A stretch of DNA of 8,524 nt from Candidatus Cloacimonadota bacterium (GCA_017995495.1 JAGOIS010000061.1:1-8524), one strand, 5' to 3'; positions 1 to 5,749 are shown, counted from the stretch's first letter. Program-made: numbers and translations. Notes: a model not told the origin generated them from the sequence alone.

Positions 1-780
1 GGCGCCAGCGAGGCCCTGAAAAAGTTCCTCGCCTATTCACAAAGCCTTTATGAATCCGTTGCGGAGTATGTGGGGCCGGACAGGGTGGCCAGCTTGGATC
101 AGTATCACAATAGGCACTGGTTTCTCTATTGCCTGTTGGCCAACGGCGGAGACAGGGCCCAGGACCTGATGCGCAGCAATCCCTCCCTGGCCTATCTGCT
201 GAGCGCCCACGCCGTTTTCCATCCTCTGGCCGGGAAGCGCTATTGGCGTTCGACGCGCTCCCTGCTGGGGAAAAAGCGCAGGGAGATCCTGGGCCATTTC
301 GGTTTTCCAGACAGCGAGGCGGCGGTGAAGCTTTTCGCCAGGATCGGCCCGGATGCCTGCGCAAACGATCTCTTCTTCATCCTGAGGAAACAACTGCGTG
401 AATCACCGGAACTGCTGCGCCAGCTTTCCTTCTTTCCCAGGCATAATTACACCAGTGTGAGATTGATCTGCTCCAAGCTGCGTCACCATTTCAGCTACCA
501 CGCCCTCAGTGAGATCGCCGCGCAAGGCCCCGGCGGATGTGAAGAAGATATCCGATACAAGATCCTGGACATCCAGCGCGTGCGGGGACTGCTGAAGACT
601 TACGGAATCCCGCAGCCGGAGTACTTTTTGCGGACTCTGCGCGAGACCGGCGCCCTGCACGATGATCTGGCGGCCGCGCTGAACAGGTTGCACAGCGTGC
701 CCGACCAGCCCTATCCAGCCGCACCTTTGGAGGATGTGAAGCGCGGGTTTCTGCGGATCGAAAACATTTGCGGGTCTTAG
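1..780 (+). CDS. PcfJ-like protein, N-terminal and middle part (5' end outside window, ends at an in-frame TAG)
   Basis: The frame is open from the first base, so the true start lies to the left; the internal GTG at 70 is not needed. About 259 residues are visible. They are helical and basic, with a run reading REILGHFGFPDSEAAVKLF (around residues 91-109), a following leucine/arginine-rich stretch, and GALHDDLAAAL (around 218-228). From memory this pattern, ending in a 'LHD' motif before the HC block, is the layout of PcfJ-like proteins, a poorly understood phage/plasmid and chromosomal family. No signal peptide or membrane segment is visible. The reading stops at TAG 778-780. The same frame then continues directly into ALQQEGREMSHC, the expected next block of the family, so this ORF and the one at 805 are most likely halves of one gene. 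Family assignment is from recognition, not a search. No biochemical function can be given. Confidence 0.6.
   Translation, partial: GASEALKKFLAYSQSLYESVAEYVGPDRVASLDQYHNRHWFLYCLLANGGDRAQDLMRSNPSLAYLLSAHAVFHPLAGKRYWRSTRSLLGKKRREILGHFGFPDSEAAVKLFARIGPDACANDLFFILRKQLRESPELLRQLSFFPRHNYTSVRLICSKLRHHFSYHALSEIAAQGPGGCEEDIRYKILDIQRVRGLLKTYGIPQPEYFLRTLRETGALHDDLAAALNRLHSVPDQPYPAAPLEDVKRGFLRIENICGS
778..780 (+). other. in-frame amber codon interrupting the PcfJ-like gene
   Basis: TAG stands in frame between IENICGS and ALQQEGREMSHC. Everything on either side stays in one frame from position 1 to 1104, with no indel. TAG also ends dnaG and the small lipoprotein gene in this window, so general recoding of TAG is unlikely. 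A CAG-to-TAG change, or another single substitution, is the simplest origin. Confidence 0.7.
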
Positions 781-804
781 GCGCTGCAGCAGGAGGGCAG
801 GGAA

Positions 805-1104
805 ATGAGCCATTGCATCTTTTCCTATCACGACAGCATCCTCCGCGGCGACTGCCATGCGGCCCGGATGCTGGTTCCGGAAAGGCTTACCATCCTCTAC
901 CGGGGGGCTTGTGACCATCCGCGCGAAGGCCGGGAACTGGAACTGGTGGACGCGCGGGGCCGAAGCAACGCGAAACCGCTGCCCGGATCGCTGCAGCTCA
1001 TCCAGCAATGGCTGAGGCGGAGCGACCTGGCCTATTATGATCCGGACCAGCTGTGCATTTTTGAGGAAAGCATCCTGGACGAAATGCTGGGTGAGAGAGG
1101 GTGA
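805..1104 (+). CDS. PcfJ-like C-terminal block, possibly translated separately after the amber codon
   Basis: This 99-residue ORF opens with MSHCIFSYHDSILRGDCHA, followed by a strand-rich stretch (PERLTILYRG, then ELELVDARGRSN) and LIQQWL. That order (M.HC..SY....G, then R.T, then G..N, then a W near the end) is how I recall the C-terminal region of PcfJ-like proteins. The frame is that of the upstream ORF, from which it is separated only by TAG and the 8 codons ALQQEGRE. AGGAGG at 791-796, 8 bases before ATG 805, could act as a ribosome binding site. However, it coincides with codons for the conserved Q-E-G, so it may be accidental. The gene ends at TGA 1102-1104, 32 bp short of the convergent lipoprotein gene. 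It could be a dead 3' half, a reinitiated small protein, or part of a readthrough product. Confidence 0.6.
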   Translation: MSHCIFSYHDSILRGDCHAARMLVPERLTILYRGACDHPREGRELELVDARGRSNAKPLPGSLQLIQQWLRRSDLAYYDPDQLCIFEESILDEMLGERG

Positions 1105-1136
1105 GGGGGCTTATTGTTTAAGTTGTTCTGACTCTG

Positions 1137-1508
1137 CTACTTCATCATCCCGGGGATCGTTGTGTTGATGAGTTTATCCATGCGGGCATTCAGGTCGGTG
1201 ATGGTGGCGGTCTGGGCTTCTGTTACGTTGGTCAGGTCCATGGTCTTCATGGCTTCCATCAGGGGTGTCTTGGCGGCCACAAAGGCTTCAAGGTCGGCCT
1301 GGGTCATTTTGGTGCCGGTGGCGGCTTTGGCTTCCCATTCTTCCACCAGGGTCTTTAATTTGCCGGCCCAATCGTCGATCGGATCAACGGTTTCCATCAC
1401 AGTAGTTTGGTCGGTTGGTTCTTCCACGTCCTGTTCTTCGGCTTTGCAGGCGAAGGTGAACATGGCAACCAGGGTGAGCAGGATCAGAAAGTACTTGGTT
1501 GCTTTCAT
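1137..1508 (-). CDS. small putative lipoprotein, function unknown
   Basis: The product is 123 residues. It starts MKATKYFLILLTLVAMFTFAC: a short basic n-region, a hydrophobic core (residues 6-19) and Cys21 as the likely lipidation site. The residues before the cysteine (T-F-A) are a loose lipobox. The mature part is acidic just after the cysteine (EEQDVEEPTD) and then helical, with no cysteines, membrane segments or domain I recognise. It would be exported and probably anchored in a membrane through the lipid. The start is supported by AAGGAG (plus-strand ctcctt at 1515-1520), 6 bases upstream. It ends in TAG and converges on the PcfJ-like gene with no clear terminator between them. It appears to be a single-gene unit. 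Presence of a real secreted protein is likely; its role is unknown. Confidence 0.8.
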   Translation of the reverse strand: MKATKYFLILLTLVAMFTFACKAEEQDVEEPTDQTTVMETVDPIDDWAGKLKTLVEEWEAKAATGTKMTQADLEAFVAAKTPLMEAMKTMDLTNVTEAQTATITDLNARMDKLINTTIPGMMK

Positions 1509-1567
1509 CTTTAACTCCTTTTTTTGATAAGGCTGTGCTTATCTTTCGCTCTTCGCGTTTGATTGTT

Positions 1568-1598
1568 TCTATGAAATTGATCTGCTGATCGTTGTCAA
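1568..1598 (-). promoter_or_regulatory. candidate sigma-70 promoter of the lipoprotein gene
   Basis: Read on the minus strand, there is a perfect TTGACA (plus-strand tgtcaa, 1593-1598). A weak -10 candidate, CATAGA, follows (plus-strand tctatg, 1568-1573) with a 19-bp spacer. The -35 is convincing and the -10 is poor. Transcription would start about 50 bases before the lipoprotein ATG. Confidence 0.35.
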
Positions 1599-1636
1599 GA
1601 GATACCTTGACTGCCATCCCTTTGGACAAAGCATGA

Positions 1637-1891
1637 AATCCTCAGTTCCGCCAGGAGATTCCCCTTAAACTGGCTCATCTGGAAGCCCGCCTCCAGCAAA
1701 GCGGACACTGGGGCCTGGATATTTCCCGGGATCCCGTTTCCTTCCGGTCCCTGTTACGGGACAGGATAGCCCAAACCGTCTTCGATCAGGTCAAACAGGA
1801 TGTCCTGCTTTTCGTTCCCGACCCCGCAGCCCTGCAAAACTGGTATGTGGAGTTCATCAACTCTCTGGTGGAGAGGATAGAACTCGATTAG
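1637..1891 (+). pseudogene. C-terminal gene fragment without a start codon
   Basis: The frame is open from just after TGA 1634-1636 to TAG 1889-1891 (84 codons). It reads NPQFRQEIPLKLAHLEARLQ at the start, then an amphipathic helical region, ...QDVLLFVPDPAALQNWYVEF..., and ends LVERIELD. Codon choice is strongly coding-like, with C/G-rich third positions. There is no ATG, GTG or TTG near its beginning and no ribosome binding site. The preceding frame (+1 phase, about 1531-1668) is open as well and contains an ATG at 1633. A frameshift around 1640-1665 could therefore join them, although that stretch also carries the divergent lipoprotein promoter. I do not recognise the family. The best reading is a 5'-deleted or frameshifted relic. 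Confidence 0.45.
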
Positions 1892-2048
1892 CCCTATTTC
1901 GTAAGGGAAACAAGCATGGCAACATTCCTATTTTGTGGAAGCATAACCGCGCAATAATGACCGTATTACAAATGTGTATCTTCGTGATCAGGTTTGATCT
2001 GTCCCTCAATTCGCGTCAATTCCGGTAGGCGTGGACCCAAAAATCGCA

Positions 2049-2194
2049 AAATTCCCTTGTATTTAGGTGACTTCTCCTGCAGAATTACCTTGTATTTGGG
2101 TGACTTCTCCTACAGAATTACCTTGTATTTGGGTGACTTCTCCCGCAGAATTACCTTGTATTTGGGTGACTTCTCCCGCAGAATTACCTTGACA
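2049..2194 (+). repeat. 33-bp direct repeat array upstream of ATPase gene 1
   Basis: There are four consecutive 33-bp units (2049-2081, 2082-2114, 2115-2147, 2148-2180). A 14-base partial unit follows, GAATTACCTTGACA (2181-2194), whose end is the -35 hexamer. Typical unit parts are GAATTACCTTG, then TATTTGGGTGACTTCTCC, then CGCA. Units 3 and 4 are identical; unit 1 is the most diverged (for example AAATTCCC at its start). Because 33 is a multiple of 3, the array is open in several frames and encodes an LYLGDFSRRIT repeat. It has no start codon with a ribosome binding site, so I read it as DNA signal and not as a gene. The rest of the gene-free stretch 1892-2246 (about 1892-2048) shows nothing I can name except a short inverted repeat GATCA-GGTT-TGATC at 1986-1999. 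Confidence 0.93.
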
Positions 2195-2217
2195 TGATTC
2201 TCGCTCCTGTTTATTTT
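2189..2217 (+). promoter_or_regulatory. sigma-70 promoter of ATPase gene 1
   Basis: TTGACA (2189-2194), a 17-bp spacer, then TATTTT (2212-2217). The -35 is perfect and is formed at the boundary of the last partial repeat unit. Transcription would begin about 22-25 bases before the ATG, leaving a short leader with the ribosome binding site AAGGAG at 2236-2241. Confidence 0.7.
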
Positions 2218-2246
2218 TGAACTCATTGGAATGAAAAGGAGATGTT

Positions 2247-3590
2247 ATGTTCCAGCGCCTTATCAACGCTGAACTGCAACGTTGGGCTTACAGCCTCCAC
2301 CGCAAGCCTCTGGTGCTGCGTGGAGCCAGGCAGGTAGGTAAGACCACTGCTGTACGCATGTTCGGCGGCGACTTTGATTGTTTTATTGAGCTGAATCTTG
2401 AGTCTCCTGAAGACAGAGCTGTGTTCGTAAAGGGCACGGACGTTCAGTCGATTTACAACCTGATCTTGCTCAGCCGCAACATTCATCCCCAAGGCGGGCG
2501 TGTGCTGCTGTTCATTGATGAGATCCAGCATTCACCAGAGGCTCTGCTCAGTCTCAGGTATTTTTATGAAAAAATGCCGGAATTGCATGTGATCGCGGCC
2601 GGCTCGCTGCTGGATGTATATTTGCGCCGCAACCGTTTGGAGGTGCCTGTGGGCAGAGTGGAATACCTCTGGATGCATCCCTGTAATTTCGAGGAATATC
2701 TGGAAGCTGCGGGGCAGCGACAGCTTCTTTCCCTTATCCGCGATCACCCGTTTCCCGAGTGGTCACAACCAATCTTGCGAGAGCAGTTCATGAGTTATGC
2801 CCTGGTGGGGGGTATGCCGGAAGTCATCCAAATCTGGCTTGAGACTGGTAATATTATGGAAGTGCGGAGGGTTTTGGACAATTTGCTGCAGACCTATGCT
2901 GATGACGCCGTCAAATATGCCCAAAGTGCCGATCAGGCCAGTGTTTTGAAACATCTGATCGCCACCGCCCCCGCAGAAGTTACCAAATTAGTCAGCTTCG
3001 AAGGTTTCGGCGGTTCGGATTTCCGGGCTCAATCGGTGAAAAACGCTTTTACTTTGCTCGAGCAAGCTTCCCTGGTATCTTTGATCCATCCCTTCACTTC
3101 AGCCCTCCTGCCGTCCCTTCCCAAGCTGGGCAAGCGCCCCAAACTTCTCTTCCTGGATACAGGGTTCGTAAACTCACTGGCCAACATCCAGGGGCAATAT
3201 TTCGCGGCGCAAAGACTCGATTCCATCTACAAGGGTGTGGCCATGGAGCATCTGGTGGGGCAGGAACTACTTTCCCTGGCAAGCGCTCAGGCCTTCAAAC
3301 CGGGATTCTGGGCCCGCAACGCCCGCAGTTCCAGCGCGGAGGTTGATTATGTCATCATCTGGAACGGACGCATGATCCCGATCGAAGTGAAATCTGGAAA
3401 AACAGGCACACTCAGGTCATTGCTGCTGTTCATGGATGAAGCCGACCACAATCTGGCCGTCCGAATTTATGACGGACCCACCAGATGGGAAACCCACAGG
3501 ACCCCCCAAGGCAAACAATTTCGTCTGCTAAACTTAAACTTGGGCCTCTGTACCCAACTGATCCAATATCTCGAGGCAGCACCGGGCTGA
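2247..3590 (+). CDS. AAA_14/DUF4143 ATPase, paralogue 1
   Basis: This 447-residue P-loop ATPase has Walker A GARQVGKTT (26-34), Walker B LLFIDEIQ (87-94, catalytic D91-E92) and a sensor-1-like IAAGSLLD (116-123). PVGR (134-137) and GGMPEV (188-193) are family landmarks of AAA_14 ATPases. The C-terminal half is the DUF4143 region and contains AEVDYVI and IPIEVKSGK. These place D367 and E380-x-K382 in the pattern of PD-(D/E)XK nuclease-like folds, so a nuclease-type fold is plausible. Activity is not shown for the family. No signal peptide or membrane segment is seen, so the protein is cytoplasmic. ATG 2247 is supported by AAGGAG 5 bases upstream. It has its own promoter and a 33-bp repeat array. 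It is clearly homologous to the gene at 4309, with all motifs at identical residue numbers. It is 447 residues against 460, the difference lying at the C-terminus. Its cellular role is unknown; such genes are typically mobile accessory genes. Confidence 0.93.
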   Translation: MFQRLINAELQRWAYSLHRKPLVLRGARQVGKTTAVRMFGGDFDCFIELNLESPEDRAVFVKGTDVQSIYNLILLSRNIHPQGGRVLLFIDEIQHSPEALLSLRYFYEKMPELHVIAAGSLLDVYLRRNRLEVPVGRVEYLWMHPCNFEEYLEAAGQRQLLSLIRDHPFPEWSQPILREQFMSYALVGGMPEVIQIWLETGNIMEVRRVLDNLLQTYADDAVKYAQSADQASVLKHLIATAPAEVTKLVSFEGFGGSDFRAQSVKNAFTLLEQASLVSLIHPFTSALLPSLPKLGKRPKLLFLDTGFVNSLANIQGQYFAAQRLDSIYKGVAMEHLVGQELLSLASAQAFKPGFWARNARSSSAEVDYVIIWNGRMIPIEVKSGKTGTLRSLLLFMDEADHNLAVRIYDGPTRWETHRTPQGKQFRLLNLNLGLCTQLIQYLEAAPG

Positions 3591-3599
3591 AAGAATTAT

Positions 3600-3652
3600 C
3601 AATCGCCCTTGCTTGATCCCGATTGTTGGAAATTGCCCTTGATTTGGTGGAA
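3600..3652 (+). repeat. degenerate pair of AATTGCCCTTG-type repeats without a gene behind it
   Basis: AATCGCCCTTG (3601-3611) and AATTGCCCTTG (3631-3641) begin two units 30 bp apart. They have the same left-end motif and orientation as the arrays before both ATPases, and the first also shares a GATTG/GATTTG segment with the array at 4174. No promoter or ORF follows them. They look like a decayed third leader array starting 10 bp after the stop of ATPase gene 1. Confidence 0.6.
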
Positions 3653-3665
3653 ATGATAGAGCTCG

Positions 3666-3700
3666 GATGACACTCATCTGTCTGCCAAAATAGCGCGCTA
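3666..3700. repeat. two short perfect inverted repeats
   Basis: GATGA-CAC-TCATC (3666-3678) and the 10-base palindrome TAGCGCGCTA (3691-3700) lie 12 bp apart between the degenerate repeats and the 3' end of the DUF4143 remnant. They may be binding sites or recombination scars, or chance. Confidence 0.3.
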
Positions 3701-3710
3701 GTGAGATCTT

Positions 3711-3920
3711 TCATGATAATGCGAACAGGGTTTCCGCCATGTGTGATGCGGAGGTCGCTTTCACCCGGGACATGGTGAACTCTTCTGATCCGGCATAAAC
3801 GACCATTCCATCTGAAAAATCGGCCGAGCGTTTGCCGAGCAGCTTGAAGCTGTCCAGCCAGGAGCTATTGAAGGTCTTCCCCGATTTGATTTGAATGGGG
3901 TGGAGGCGGCGGTTGAATAC
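3711..3920 (-). pseudogene. C-terminal remnant of a DUF4143-type ATPase
   Basis: On the minus strand an uninterrupted frame of about 69 codons reads NRRLHPIQIKSGKTF, then a helical stretch (LDSFKLLGKRSADF), MVVYAGSEEF and a tail ending in TGA (plus-strand tca 3711-3713). This is the usual C-terminus of AAA/DUF4143 proteins, in which the ...HPIEIKSGKTF motif is followed by a VVY.G segment. The glutamate of the E-x-K pair is Q here. The N-terminal part, including the ATPase domain and the EVD motif, is missing. Homology fades by about 3920-3945, where the inverted-repeat element begins (3947). It belongs to a different branch from the two intact paralogues, which carry KSGKTG followed by LRSL. 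It is a dead fragment. Confidence 0.65.
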
Positions 3921-3946
3921 AGATCTTTTGCCGATCGGCTGCGGAT

Positions 3947-4095
3947 TGTCATTTCGGGTCGACGCAGCCGGGCCTGGGATCGGGATTGGCTATTCCCGCT
4001 TGGGCGGGATTCCGGGGCCCGTTCGCACCCCACGAACTCGCTTCGCTCGCCCGCGATTATTCCGCCGGGGCTGAAGCCCTCACTCCGGAATGACA
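3947..4095. mobile_element. 149-bp non-coding element with terminal inverted repeats (MITE/REP-like)
   Basis: The left end TGTCATTTCGGG (3947-3958) and right end TCCGGAATGACA (4084-4095) are inverted copies matching at 10 of 12 positions. Inside are several hairpins: TCCCGC-TTGG-GCGGGA (3994-4009), GTTCG/CGAAC around 4021-4037, and GGGC-TGAA-GCCC (4068-4079). There is also a CGAACTCGCTTCGCTCGC core at 4033-4050. The region is markedly GC-richer than the sequence on both sides and has no credible gene. TGTCATTCCGG-type ends with such cores are typical of dispersed intergenic repeats in many bacteria. No target-site duplication is obvious. The 78 bases after it (4096-4173) hold nothing I recognise. 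Confidence 0.6.
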
Positions 4096-4173
4096 CGCTG
4101 CTTTATCTTACCAGGGACGATTGTTATTCTTCCACCCACTCGATTTGAAAGAGAACCATATTTGATACCCTTT

Positions 4174-4253
4174 GAATTGCCCTTAGTTAGACATCGATTT
4201 GCCGGGAAATAGCCTTTAGTTTGACATCGATATGCCACAAAATTGCCTTGACA
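4174..4253 (+). repeat. 33-bp direct repeat array upstream of ATPase gene 2
   Basis: Two 33-bp units (4174-4206 and 4207-4239) match at 25 of 33 positions. A 14-base partial unit AAATTGCCTTGACA (4240-4253) ends in the -35 hexamer. Core parts are AATTGCCCTTAGTT, GACATCGAT and TGCC. The period, left-end motif, orientation and junction with the promoter match the array before ATPase gene 1, although the middle of the unit differs. An ungapped comparison of unit 4207-4239 with the unit at 2148-2180 gives 17 of 33 identical, concentrated at the two ends and at TTTG (positions 14-17). Confidence 0.85.
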
Positions 4254-4275
4254 TAAAACGGATCTTTCTTATTAT
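4248..4275 (+). promoter_or_regulatory. sigma-70 promoter of ATPase gene 2
   Basis: TTGACA (4248-4253), a 16-bp spacer, then TATTAT (4270-4275), which is 5 of 6 to consensus. The -35 is built into the partial third repeat. The short leader carries AGGAGA at 4297-4302, 6 bases before the ATG. Confidence 0.75.
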
Positions 4276-4308
4276 GTCTGTGGTGATCAATAAATTAGGA
4301 GACCAAAG

Positions 4309-5691
4309 ATGATCAAACGAACGATTGAGAGCGAATTGGAGCGTTGGCGGAGGGAAAAACACCGCAAGCCTTTGATCCTCAGGGGAGCCAGGCAGGTGGG
4401 CAAAACAACCACGGTAAAGGCCTTTGCTAGCAACTTTGAGATCTTCCTGGATGTGAATCTTGATTTGGAGGAAGACAGGCAGCTCTTCGGTCGCGAGCTC
4501 AACGCGCGTGATCTACTGCAATTGATCTGTTTGCGCAAAGCTCAGCCTTTCCAGCCTGAGAAGAGTTTGCTATTCATCGACGAGATCCAGTTCAGCGCTT
4601 TGGCGATCAAGATGCTCCGCTACTTCTACGAGGAGATCCCGGAGCTGGCGGTCATTGCTGCCGGTTCCCTCCTGGAAGCCGTGGTGAGTGATGAGCATCA
4701 GAGCTTTCCGGTGGGCAGGACAGAGAACCTCTGGATCCATCCGCTCAGTTTTGCAGAGTATCTGGGCGCGACCGGCAGAAAAGATCTTCTGGACGCATAC
4801 CATTCCATGCCGGCGTCCCTTCCCCAGATAGAGGAACTGGGCCATCAATTCAAAGTCTATACAATGCTGGGAGGTTTGCCTGAAGTCGTGGCGAAGTATA
4901 TGGAAAGTTCGGACATGGTTGTTGTGAACCGGGTTTATGAGTCTCTGTCAAGCGCTTATTTGGAAGACGTAGACAAATATGCCAAGGATAAAACGCTCGC
5001 CCGGACCCTGGTCCATATTCTCAAAACAGCCCCTGGAGAAGCCGGGAAACGTATCACTCTGGAAGGCTTTGGCGCTTCGGGATACAAAGCGCGGACCATC
5101 CGGGAAGCTTTTGACAAGCTGCAGAATGCGCGGCTGCTGAAGCTCTATTATCCCGTGACAAGCGTGGCGCCGCCCTGCGTTCCGAACCTCCGCCGCAAAC
5201 CGAGGCTGCAGGTGCTCGACACCGGTCTGCTGAACTATCAGCTTGGCATCCAGGAAGAATATTACCTTGCCCAGGATCTGGAATCGGTTTACAAGGGCCT
5301 GATGATCCAGCACATTGTGGGGCAGGAGCTGGAGACACTATGGAACACAGCTGCCTCCCGGCTTGGTTTCTGGGTGCGTGCAAAGCATCAATCATCCGCG
5401 GAGGTGGATTTTGTTATCCCCCACCGGGGAAAGCTGATCCCCATAGAGGTCAAATCCGGTAAAACAGGGTCATTGCGCTCCCTGATGCAGTTCATGCTGG
5501 TGGCTGAGCACGGACTGGCGGTCCGGATCCACGAGGGAAGCCTGGGAGTTGATCAGATGTCCCTTCCGGATGGCCGCGGCTTCAGGCTCTTGAATCTCCC
5601 TCTGTGCCTGAGCGCGAAAGTGCTGGATTACGTGGATCATTTTCTCCTGCAGAGTGAACGGACCGCGAATGAAGCCCTGGGTGATCTTTGA
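4309..5691 (+). CDS. AAA_14/DUF4143 ATPase, paralogue 2
   Basis: This 460-residue protein has the same architecture as the gene at 2247. It shows Walker A GARQVGKTT (26-34), Walker B LLFIDEIQ with D91-E92, an IAAGSLLE sensor-1-like strand, PVGR (134-137) and GGLPEV (188-193). In the C-terminal DUF4143 region AEVDFVI and IPIEVKSGK place D367, E380 and K382 at the same numbers as in paralogue 1. The two proteins align nearly without net gaps to the K-S-G-K motif and by eye are somewhat under half identical, so this is an old duplication or two separate acquisitions of relatives. The extra residues are a charged C-terminal tail ending NEALGDL. ATG 4309 is supported by AGGAGA, its own promoter and its own 33-bp repeats. 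A cytoplasmic ATPase with a nuclease-like C-terminal fold is the reasonable reading; substrate and role are unknown. Confidence 0.93.
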   Translation: MIKRTIESELERWRREKHRKPLILRGARQVGKTTTVKAFASNFEIFLDVNLDLEEDRQLFGRELNARDLLQLICLRKAQPFQPEKSLLFIDEIQFSALAIKMLRYFYEEIPELAVIAAGSLLEAVVSDEHQSFPVGRTENLWIHPLSFAEYLGATGRKDLLDAYHSMPASLPQIEELGHQFKVYTMLGGLPEVVAKYMESSDMVVVNRVYESLSSAYLEDVDKYAKDKTLARTLVHILKTAPGEAGKRITLEGFGASGYKARTIREAFDKLQNARLLKLYYPVTSVAPPCVPNLRRKPRLQVLDTGLLNYQLGIQEEYYLAQDLESVYKGLMIQHIVGQELETLWNTAASRLGFWVRAKHQSSAEVDFVIPHRGKLIPIEVKSGKTGSLRSLMQFMLVAEHGLAVRIHEGSLGVDQMSLPDGRGFRLLNLPLCLSAKVLDYVDHFLLQSERTANEALGDL

Positions 5692-5721
5692 ACTTCGGAT
5701 CTCGCTCTGGTGTTTGTTTGG

Positions 5722-5749
5722 CAAGGATCCGTCTGGATCGCTTTCCTTG
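5722..5749 (+). terminator. imperfect hairpin after ATPase gene 2, possible terminator
   Basis: CAAG plus GATCC, loop GTCT, GGATC, a 6-base bulge, then CTTG. The inner 5-bp stem is perfect. No good T-run follows on either strand. It lies between the convergent ends of ATPase gene 2 and rpoD, so it could serve either, but weakly. Nothing else is recognisable in 5692-5798. Confidence 0.25.

Noticed and set aside
778..780. General reassignment of TAG to a sense codon in this organism
   Set aside because: TAG is the natural terminator of dnaG and of the lipoprotein gene here, so genome-wide recoding is not supported.
1162..1527. Plus-strand open frame opposite the lipoprotein gene
   Set aside because: It is a shadow of the minus-strand gene, which has a signal peptide, Cys21 and a good ribosome binding site.
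2049..2194. CRISPR array
   Set aside because: The 33-bp units are contiguous with no spacers between them, and no cas genes are present.
1994..2197. Open frame encoding an 11-residue repeat (LYLGDFSRRIT)
   Set aside because: The repeat length is a multiple of 3, so open frames are expected on both strands. The start would be TTG without a ribosome binding site, and the array reads as DNA sites joined to a promoter.
3761..4148. Open frames on both strands across the inverted-repeat element
   Set aside because: They run through the hairpin-rich repeat, have Arg/Ser/Pro-rich products and no ribosome binding sites. The minus-strand one uses a different phase from the DUF4143 relic.
4124..4173. 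Short minus-strand tail (…FQIEWVEE then stop) as another gene relic
   Set aside because: Only about 16 codons, no recognisable motif, and not in phase with the DUF4143 relic. Too little to claim.
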